From contig HF995344.1 of the NCBI GenBank assembly GCA_000432335.1, positions 1 through 20,558 on the forward strand: DNA of 20,558 bases, in the 5' to 3' direction. Source of the DNA: Firmicutes bacterium CAG:646 (lineage in GTDB: Bacteria; Bacillota; Clostridia; Lachnospirales; Lachnospiraceae). The position numbers were made by a program, and so were the translations under genes. The first letter of the stretch is position 1. Each line of letters starts with the position of its first letter. The notes beneath the pieces are model-generated. The model was not told where the DNA came from. It worked only from the letters and a program-made list of their open reading frames with translations, and made no database searches. Positions 6,242 to 10,462 of this stretch are shown here, piece after piece.

Positions 6242-6312
6242 ATAATACCATATGTCACAAATCGTGTCAACACAAAATGTGACATTTTTATTTACTTTTA
6301 TCACGATATGTG
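6242..6312. promoter_or_regulatory. cro/cI-like switch region with three CAC-N5-GTG sites
   Basis: Three operator-like sites of the form CAC-N5-GTG lie at 6256-6266, 6271-6281 and 6302-6312; a fourth is at 5975-5985. The leftward promoter is TGTCAA at 6265-6270 (TTGACA on the minus strand), a 17-nt spacer and ATAATA at 6242-6247 (TATTAT on the minus strand), so the first site covers its -35 box. The rightward promoter for 6352 is weaker and lies around 6290-6320, where the third site sits. The layout resembles the triple operator of lambdoid switches. Confidence 0.65.
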
Positions 6313-6351
6313 TTAGATTTAACTTAAAGAAAATTAAAGAGAGGTGAAACG

Positions 6352-6693
6352 ATGGGAGATTTTAATAAAATACTTAAAATACTACGTACTTCAAAAAGTG
6401 TGACTCAAGATGAACTTGCAAAAGCGTTAAATATATCCCGAAGTGCTGTTGGTATGTATGAAAAAGGAGATAGAGAACCTGATTACGAAACACTGGAAGC
6501 CATAGCAGATTATTTTAACGTAAGCATAGATTATCTACTTGGGAGAGAGAGTAAAACCGTAAGATTAGTTGATCCTACCACCATCGCCGCTCATTTTGAC
6601 GGAGACGAATATACAGAAGATCAATTAAAGCGAATAAAAGCTTTTGCCGCTTTTATTAAAGAGGAAGACAAAAAGAAGAAAAATGAATTGTAA
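6352..6693 (+). CDS. XRE-family phage repressor (CI-like)
   Basis: 113-aa repressor with an N-terminal HTH_3 domain: MGDFNKILKILRTSKSVTQD, then ELAKALNISRSAVGMYEKGD and LEAIADYFNVSIDYLLGRES (about residues 5-66). A short C-terminal helical tail (DQLKRIKAFAAFIKEEDKKK) probably serves oligomerisation. It lacks the LexA-like autoprotease domain, so inactivation is more likely by the ImmA/IrrE-like protein encoded next to it. The ATG follows GAGAGGTG. The downstream peptidase gene starts inside its last codons (11 bp overlap), as in ImmR-ImmA pairs of integrative elements. Confidence 0.85.
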   Translation: MGDFNKILKILRTSKSVTQDELAKALNISRSAVGMYEKGDREPDYETLEAIADYFNVSIDYLLGRESKTVRLVDPTTIAAHFDGDEYTEDQLKRIKAFAAFIKEEDKKKKNEL

Positions 6694-7183
6694 AAAACTT
6701 ACCAATTACGAGCTTTTGCTCCAAAATGCTCATGATGAAAATGTGAGTGTGTACGAAAACTTCGATCTTAATGGTGATGAGACTTGTTCCTCACGGCTAT
6801 GTGGATTATACCTGAACGGAAATGTTGCTCTCGATAAAGATCTTGACACTGCCGTTGAAAAATCCTGCATTTTAGCTGAAGAACTGGGGCATCACTATAC
6901 AACCTATGGGAATATTCTCTCTCAAGATTCTGTGTCCAATCAAAAGCAAGAACTCCGGGCAAGAATGTGGGCTTACAATAAGCTGATCGGACTCATGGGC
7001 ATTATAAAGAGTTACGAACACGGGTGTCAGACCTACCACGAGATGGCTGAATACCTAGATGTGACAGAAGAATTTTTAAGAGATGCTTTAGAAAAATATC
7101 GCCAGAAATATGGCGTATGTACCACTGTTGATAATTATATTATTTACTTTGAGCCTGGACTTGGAGTAGTAAAGATGAATTAA
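6683..7183 (+). CDS. ImmA/IrrE-family metallopeptidase-like protein
   Basis: 166-aa protein matching the ImmA/IrrE (DUF955) type, whose members cut the partner repressor to induce the element. The active-site region is ILAEELGHHYTTYGNI (about residues 63-78): the usual HExxH reads EELGH here, with Glu at the first His position, and a second His follows. Downstream helices include RMWAYNKLIGLMGI and the C-terminal part ends VDNYIIYFEPGLGVVKMN. The start at 6683 overlaps the repressor gene and is preferred to the longer frame from 6644. Whether the substituted motif still binds zinc is uncertain, so catalytic activity is not assured. Confidence 0.8.
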   Translation: MNCKKLTNYELLLQNAHDENVSVYENFDLNGDETCSSRLCGLYLNGNVALDKDLDTAVEKSCILAEELGHHYTTYGNILSQDSVSNQKQELRARMWAYNKLIGLMGIIKSYEHGCQTYHEMAEYLDVTEEFLRDALEKYRQKYGVCTTVDNYIIYFEPGLGVVKMN

Positions 7184-7225
7184 TTCGCCGCTTGGTTTCA
7201 TTTACTCATTTCAAAGGAGGGTACT

Positions 7226-7645
7226 ATGTGTACAAAATGTAAAAATTATGGTCCAAACTGTATTGGTCAAGTTGTCAGGATCTTAGATGACCGCACTTTA
7301 ATTGTTAATGCCGGATCTGATCAATTATCGGTTGGCGATAAAGTATTTATTTATGTCCCAGTCGAACCCATTATTGATTTAGATGGTTCCGAACTTGCTA
7401 TGTATGAGCGTATTAAGGATAAATTAAAGGTTATCGAATCAACCCAGCATTATTCTGTTTGTCAAAAAACCAAGAAGACAACTGTAAATTCTCCCACTTT
7501 TCCTTCTTTGTCTCTTTCTCCATTATTTGAATCTTACAGTACAAGAGAAGAATTCATTCCTTTGAAAATAGACAAAACGGAAATATCGCCTATGCGTGAA
7601 ACTGATCCAGTAATCCACATTGGTGATCCTGTAAAAAAAGCATAA
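7226..7645 (+). CDS. OB-like / FlgT C-terminal-like domain protein
   Basis: 139-aa protein whose N-terminal 75 residues (VVRILDDRTLIVNAGSDQLS, then VGDKVFIYVPVEPIIDLDGS and IKDKLKVIE) follow the barrel-like pattern seen in FlgT C-terminal-type domains: a strand, a VGDKV turn and a closing KLKVIE strand. The C-terminal half is low-complexity Ser/Pro and then DPVIHIGDPVKKA. An N-terminal CTKC may bind metal. AAAGGAGGG precedes the ATG. It follows the ImmA-like gene by 42 bp and is probably co-transcribed with the repressor. Its function in mobile elements is unknown. Confidence 0.65.
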   Translation: MCTKCKNYGPNCIGQVVRILDDRTLIVNAGSDQLSVGDKVFIYVPVEPIIDLDGSELAMYERIKDKLKVIESTQHYSVCQKTKKTTVNSPTFPSLSLSPLFESYSTREEFIPLKIDKTEISPMRETDPVIHIGDPVKKA

Positions 7646-7650
7646 GTATC

Positions 7651-7679
7651 TTGACATGTCACACAAAAGCTGATAAGAT
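7651..7679 (+). promoter_or_regulatory. Strong promoter ahead of the Abi leader RNA
   Basis: TTGACA (7651-7656), a 17-nt spacer and TAAGAT (7674-7679) form a near-consensus promoter, starting 6 bp after the stop of the previous gene. The predicted start point is about 7685. The 12-bp sequence AAGCTGATAAGA (7667-7678), which covers the -10 box, is repeated inverted at 7726-7737 inside the terminator hairpin. Confidence 0.7.
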
Positions 7680-7684
7680 AGTGT

Positions 7685-7755
7685 AAACAGAAATGGTCGT
7701 TGATTGAAATGACTAGTAAAAACCCTCTTATCAGCTTGGTAAGGGGGTTTTTACT
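7685..7755 (+). ncRNA. Candidate leader RNA ending in a terminator, upstream of Abi
   Basis: The transcript from 7685 folds into two adjacent hairpins. Hairpin 1 is GGTCGTT/AATGACT (7695-7714, 6-nt loop). Hairpin 2 is a 16-bp stem AGTAAAAACCCTCTTA/TAAGGGGGTTTTTACT (7715-7755, 9-nt loop, one G-U pair), whose 3' side carries GGGGG-TTTTT and so acts as an intrinsic terminator. The Abi ATG is only 5 nt beyond, and its only ribosome binding site (AAGGGGG) is inside the stem. The unit should therefore produce a short RNA of about 65-70 nt and limit toxin translation. No annotated family is recognised. Confidence 0.65.
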
Positions 7756-7759
7756 GTCC

Positions 7760-8779
7760 ATGAAATATGACAAACCATTTAAAACCTATGATGAACTTCT
7801 CGATCTCATGGAAAGTCGAAATATTACAATTTCAGACCGGACATTTGCAACTCATGTTTTGAGCGATGTTTCTTATTATACATTGATTAATGGTTATAAA
7901 GATACATTTCTTTCATTGAGTAATAGTGATTTATTCATTCCCGGAACTAAATTCGACGAATTGTATTCCATACAAATTCTCAACGAAAATATTAGCGCTA
8001 TTTTTTTAAAATATATTCTATATATAGAACGTTCTCTAAAAAGTAAAATATCTTACACCGTTTCAAAAAATTATGGTGTTTACACAAATTTAAACGAACA
8101 CGGCGACGGATATCCAGATGACTACTTATACTTGAAACATTATAGCAGCAGTAATAATAAGCGTAAAAACATTTTGCATAAAATACGTTCTGCTGGACTC
8201 GAACCAAGAAATAATCTTAGTTTAAGACACTACTCCCAAAATAAAAACCATATCCCACCATGGATTTTAATTACTAATGTCCCTTTTGGTTTATCCATAC
8301 AGTGGTATGGAATTTTGAAAGCACTTGATAAAGATTATGTTTGTCAGGAAATGTTACGTTACACCAATATTGATCTAGCGTCAAAAAAAGAACTTCTTGC
8401 GAAATCACTTGAAATTCTTAAAGATTATCGTAATAGTATGGCGCACGGTTCCAAAACCTTTGCCAAAGTAACTCGAAGCGAACTGCCAAAAAAGCCTTTG
8501 TTTCTTTCCTGTTCTTCTCTGCTATCTTCTGATGAATACAATGCAGGAATAGGAAAAAATGATTTATATTCCGTACTTATTATTATTTGTTTATTAATAA
8601 ACGACCCCTATATCCATACTAATTTGTTTTCAGATTTATTTTTTATTTTTGATCCATACAAGCAAAGAAACATTCGTTTTTGTGGAAAATCAATCTATGA
8701 GGTTTTTAATATACCAGAAAACTTTTTAGAACGTATCAAGACATTCTTTAATATTAAATATTCTATCCATCCAAAATAA
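7760..8779 (+). CDS. Abi-family (AbiD/AbiF, Abi_2) HEPN abortive-infection protein
   Basis: 339-aa protein of the Abi_2 family, phage-exclusion proteins with HEPN-type ribonuclease character. The family landmarks are visible: N-terminal KPFKTYDELLDLMESR (5-20), YYTLINGYK (39-47), IERSLKSKI (89-97), IPPWILITNVPFG (165-177) and the HEPN motif R224-NSMA-H229 (R-x4-H) in DYRNSMAHG. A second R-x4-H, RKNILH, occurs at 135-140 but lacks the usual polar second residue. I chose the ATG at 7760 because family members begin next to KPF; the frame open to 7700 is part of the leader palindrome. Composition is AT-rich, unlike the chromosomal genes, suggesting transfer. Expected action: RNA cleavage and growth arrest on phage infection. 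Confidence 0.85.
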   Translation: MKYDKPFKTYDELLDLMESRNITISDRTFATHVLSDVSYYTLINGYKDTFLSLSNSDLFIPGTKFDELYSIQILNENISAIFLKYILYIERSLKSKISYTVSKNYGVYTNLNEHGDGYPDDYLYLKHYSSSNNKRKNILHKIRSAGLEPRNNLSLRHYSQNKNHIPPWILITNVPFGLSIQWYGILKALDKDYVCQEMLRYTNIDLASKKELLAKSLEILKDYRNSMAHGSKTFAKVTRSELPKKPLFLSCSSLLSSDEYNAGIGKNDLYSVLIIICLLINDPYIHTNLFSDLFFIFDPYKQRNIRFCGKSIYEVFNIPENFLERIKTFFNIKYSIHPK

Positions 8780-8837
8780 AAACTGATTGGTGATCGATTT
8801 GCTGTAAAAGTAGATATTAATTACGAGGAATAGTATA

Positions 8838-8866
8838 TTGACTTTTATCATACACTATTTTATAAT
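8838..8866 (+). promoter_or_regulatory. Promoter for the tandem-hairpin RNA
   Basis: TTGACT (8838-8843), a 17-nt spacer and a perfect TATAAT (8861-8866) give a strong stand-alone promoter 59 bp after the Abi stop. No reading frame with a ribosome binding site follows before the terminator, so it appears to drive a non-coding RNA. Confidence 0.7.
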
Positions 8867-8872
8867 GATTTT

Positions 8873-8968
8873 GCAAAACAAAGCGCCTTGCGCGCACAAA
8901 AAAAGATAAGACAAAGCTCCTTGCGAGCACAAAATCATTAAGACCTCGTAGAAATACGGGGTCTTTTT
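8873..8968 (+). ncRNA. Candidate structured RNA with two tandem hairpin repeats
   Basis: About 95 nt between a strong promoter and an intrinsic terminator. Two 24-nt direct repeats (8878-8901 and 8911-8934, 33-nt period) differ at only two positions, and these two pair with each other: GCGC-CTTGC-GCGC in the first hairpin and GCTC-CTTGC-GAGC in the second, a G-C to T-A compensatory change. An 11-bp inverted repeat TAATGATTTTG (8863-8873) / CAAAATCATTA (8930-8940) would enclose both hairpins in a longer read-through transcript. The terminator is AAGACC-t-CGTA/TACG-g-GGTCTT (8940-8965) then TTTTT. The organisation recalls repeat antitoxin RNAs of type III systems, but no such toxin follows; family unknown. 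Confidence 0.65.
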
Positions 8969-8974
8969 CGTTCC

Positions 8975-9010
8975 TTGACAATATAATATACTTACCCAGA
9001 GAACCGTTGG
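8975..9010 (+). repeat. Left copy of inverted promoter repeat of the toxin unit
   Basis: This 36-bp stretch, containing TATAAT (8982-8987) and the leader start agagaaccgttgg, is repeated inverted at 9214-9248 with about 33 matches and one 1-nt gap. It is the probable promoter and 5' end of the toxin mRNA (start near 8994). Its -35 position (8959-8964) is poor, so it is likely weaker than the opposing antitoxin promoter. Confidence 0.6.
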
Positions 9011-9056
9011 GGTGTTATGTCAGCCGCCGGATGATTTACGAAAGGAGGCTGGTGCT

Positions 9057-9164
9057 ATGGTTACATATGATGAATTGTTCAACTTTGTAAGCATGCTTTG
9101 CGCAGTTATAACTCTTGTTGTGCTTTTTACACGCAAAAATAACGCCCCTGCTCTGGTAAAGTAA
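9057..9164 (+). CDS. Putative holin-like type I toxin (35 aa)
   Basis: Open frame of 35 codons: MVTYDELFNF, a hydrophobic helix VSMLCAVITLVVLF (about residues 11-24), then the basic tail TRKNNAPALVK. The MVTY start, short length, single membrane helix and charged tail match the putative holin-like toxin family (Hol-Tox) found in Firmicutes. Such peptides insert in the cytoplasmic membrane and are silenced by antisense RNA. The ATG follows AAAGGAGG; CAGCC (9021-9025) and GGCTG (9047-9051) can pair and partly mask this site. Its 3' end lies inside the shared terminator and the antisense RNA, the usual type I layout. Confidence 0.7.
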   Translation: MVTYDELFNFVSMLCAVITLVVLFTRKNNAPALVK

Positions 9165-9230
9165 GGCGCTATTTTTATAACACTTTATTTGCCGACGGTC
9201 AGGTGTGCACTGACCAACGGTTCTCTTGTT
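9134..9230 (-). ncRNA. Candidate antitoxin antisense RNA
   Basis: A transcript from the leftward promoter at 9237-9265 starts near 9230 and should end at the hairpin 9135-9176, giving about 95 nt. Its 5' end repeats the toxin mRNA start (agagaaccgttgg) and forms an 11-bp hairpin CCGTTGGTCAG/CTGACCGTCGG with one mismatch. It is complementary to the last codons and 3' end of the toxin mRNA. This is the expected RNA partner of a type I toxin. Confidence 0.6.
9135..9176. terminator. Shared bidirectional terminator of toxin and antisense RNA
   Basis: AAAAATA-a-CGCC (9135-9146) pairs with GGCG-c-TATTTTT (9165-9176), loop 18 nt. Because the A-run and T-run are both in the stem, it can stop transcription in both directions, so the two RNAs overlap only here and in the 3' coding end. 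Confidence 0.65.
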
Positions 9231-9248
9231 AAGTATATTATATGTCAA
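9214..9248 (-). repeat. Right copy of inverted promoter repeat
   Basis: Inverted copy of 8975-9010. On the minus strand it contains the TATAAT of the antisense promoter and the same agagaaccgttgg leader start as the toxin mRNA. Confidence 0.6.
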
Positions 9249-9265
9249 CCCGTTTTATTTGTCAA
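9237..9265 (-). promoter_or_regulatory. Consensus promoter of the antisense RNA
   Basis: On the minus strand, TTGACA (9260-9265), 17 nt and TATAAT (9237-9242) are a perfect consensus promoter, stronger than the toxin promoter. Strong antitoxin and weak toxin promoters are usual for type I systems. Confidence 0.7.
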
Positions 9266-9357
9266 ATACAAAACCGCCCGGTATTGGCGTATCTCTTGTA
9301 TATAGCATCGCTATATCTTGATTTTTAGATTTTTCTTTTTCTATATCTTGTATAGAG
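9262..9357 (-). other. Possible leftward short transcript, with direct repeats
   Basis: The minus-strand promoter at 9364-9392 would transcribe this stretch leftward. Two direct repeats tcttgtata-(t/g)-agcat lie at 9294-9308 and 9346-9360. Reading leftward, each gives a tiny frame starting MLYTR (11 and 17 codons) with no ribosome binding site, and a TATAGC-gat-GCTATA hairpin (9300-9314). A weak terminator-like hairpin surrounds 9271-9280. I cannot assign a function; it may be a small RNA or only promoter-proximal sequence. Confidence 0.35.
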
Positions 9358-9363
9358 CATTAT

Positions 9364-9440
9364 ATTGTAGACTTGTCCGGTAAAAATGTCAAGATTTTTT
9401 CCAAAAAAGTATTGACATTTTTGCACACGAGTACTAATAT
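9364..9440. promoter_or_regulatory. Symmetrical divergent promoter pair on a large palindrome
   Basis: AAAAATGTCAA (9382-9392) and TTGACATTTTT (9412-9422) are a perfect inverted repeat; the 19 nt between them are themselves nearly palindromic (TTTTTT..AAAAAA). The right arm holds the -35 of a rightward promoter TTGACA-17-TAATAT (9412-9440). The left arm holds a leftward promoter, TTGACA (9387-9392)-17-TACAAT (9364-9369). The shared palindrome suggests one regulator controls both. Confidence 0.6.
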
Positions 9441-9446
9441 GAGGGT

Positions 9447-9527
9447 GTAATCAATGATTACCCGTTAATAATGCTCTAGGTTGTACGTCTCTCAGCATAT
9501 GGGAACGACCGAACCCTAGAGCTTTTT
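9447..9527 (+). ncRNA. Candidate leader RNA with terminator upstream of the NYN nuclease
   Basis: The promoter at 9412-9440 should start transcription near 9447. The RNA begins with the palindrome GTAATCAATGATTAC (9447-9461) and ends in a terminator hairpin GCTCTAGG/CCTAGAGC (9473-9480/9515-9522) with a 34-nt structured loop, followed by TTTTT (9523-9527). The NYN ATG lies 24 bp further, with its own AAGGAG. Most transcripts should stop as an RNA of about 80 nt, with read-through giving the nuclease. This may be an attenuator responding to an unknown signal, or an RNA partner of the protein. Confidence 0.55.
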
Positions 9528-9550
9528 CGTTTTTTAAGGAGAATTCGCAT

Positions 9551-10243
9551 ATGAGAAAGAATCAAAATACAACACATTTAAAAACAGCAATTCTGGTTGA
9601 TGGAGGTTTTTACAGACGTAGAGCACAATCCGTCTTTGGTGACAAGAGTGCAGAGGATCGCGCTGTAGAATTAGCCAACTATTGTAAACGCCATCTAAAC
9701 AGCCACGGCGAAGATAATGATTTGTACAGAATCTTCTACTATGATTGTGCTCCATCCGCAAAGCGTATCTATCATCCTTTTTTAAAACAACAAGTCGACC
9801 TTGGAAAAACTGATTTATTTGAATGGACTACTCTCTTTTTAAATGAATTAAAAAAGAAACGAAAGTTTGCCATCCGTTTAGGCAAATTAGCAGAAGAACA
9901 AGCCCATTATACAATCCGTCCAGAAGTAGTTAAGAAATTATGTAACGGAAAACTCAATTTTGCAGATTTGGAAGAAAAGGATTTTTATTTAGAGATCGAT
10001 CAAAAAGGTGTTGATATGAAAATAGGATTAGATATCGCTTCCATGGCTTACAAACAACAGGTCGATCAAATTGTCTTAATTTCTGGCGACAGTGACTTTG
10101 TCTCCGCTGCTAAACTTGCACGAAGAGAAGGGATTGATTTTATTTTAGATCCTTTAGGCGCTGCAATAAAGCCTGACCTTTTTGAACATATAGATGGATT
10201 GCGAACCTGTGATAAATTATACAGCATTCGCTCCCAAAGATAA
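9551..10243 (+). CDS. NYN-domain (PIN-like) ribonuclease
   Basis: 230-aa protein of the NYN/LabA-like (DUF88) family, metal-dependent RNases with a PIN-like fold. The conserved acidic residues are in place: AILVDGGFYRR with Asp17, KGVDMKIGLDI with Asp155 and Asp161, and ISGDSDFVSAAKLARREG with Asp180 and Asp182. The C-terminus (IDFILDPLGAAIKPDLFEHI) is the usual family end. It is preceded by AAGGAG and by a promoter-RNA-terminator leader. It lies between the type I toxin unit and the integrase, a position where defence genes are common. Target RNA unknown; an anti-phage or stability role is inference from family and context. Confidence 0.85.
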   Translation: MRKNQNTTHLKTAILVDGGFYRRRAQSVFGDKSAEDRAVELANYCKRHLNSHGEDNDLYRIFYYDCAPSAKRIYHPFLKQQVDLGKTDLFEWTTLFLNELKKKRKFAIRLGKLAEEQAHYTIRPEVVKKLCNGKLNFADLEEKDFYLEIDQKGVDMKIGLDIASMAYKQQVDQIVLISGDSDFVSAAKLARREGIDFILDPLGAAIKPDLFEHIDGLRTCDKLYSIRSQR

Positions 10244-10462
10244 TTTTTAGACAAGTAGTAAAACTGCCCGGTGTTACCAGCACCGAGCAGTCCCACGCCC
10301 TCTCCGCCCAGCAGAGATAGGACGATTTAACCATAACACCTCCTGAGATGCTACAGCACTTCAAACAAATGCATTGTATCATCTTCGGAGCAGCCACGCA
10401 AGCGGAACGTCCGTTCTTCGCTGGCTGTTATTTTTATACCCAAAAGAAAGGAAGATGATTTT
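10244..10462. other. Intergenic region with hairpins and a leftward start-like signal
   Basis: A hairpin ACTGC-c-CGGTG/CACCG-a-GCAGT (10263-10291) is followed on the minus strand by TTTTA, a weak leftward terminator. At 10334 a minus-strand ATG has AGGAGG 4 nt upstream; its frame runs 65 codons antisense into the NYN gene and has an odd Cys/Trp-rich composition, so I do not call it as a gene. A possible leftward RNA between 10390 and 10260 cannot be excluded. Confidence 0.4.
10389..10435 (+). terminator. Hairpin terminator before the integrase gene
   Basis: AGCAGCCA (10389-10396) pairs with TGGCTGTT (10422-10429), with inner GAAC/GTTC pairing, followed by ATTTTTA. It should stop rightward transcription from the NYN gene, leaving the integrase to read-through or to its own promoter. 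Confidence 0.55.

Noticed and set aside
7700..7759. N-terminal extension of the Abi protein by 20 residues
   Set aside because: The frame is open only because it crosses the leader palindrome; family members begin near KPF, and there is no ribosome binding site at 7700.
8873..8968. CRISPR array (two repeats with a 33-nt period)
   Set aside because: Only two units, the spacer between them is only 9 nt, and the repeats show compensatory stem changes rather than identity, with no cas genes.
9036..9248. 70-aa leftward frame across the toxin unit
   Set aside because: Antisense to the toxin gene and its terminator, with no ribosome binding site; the 35-aa frame and the antisense RNA explain the region better.
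10140..10397. 85-aa leftward frame overlapping the NYN gene end
   Set aside because: Its composition is unlike a real protein and it lies antisense to a well-supported gene; kept only as a possible RNA signal.
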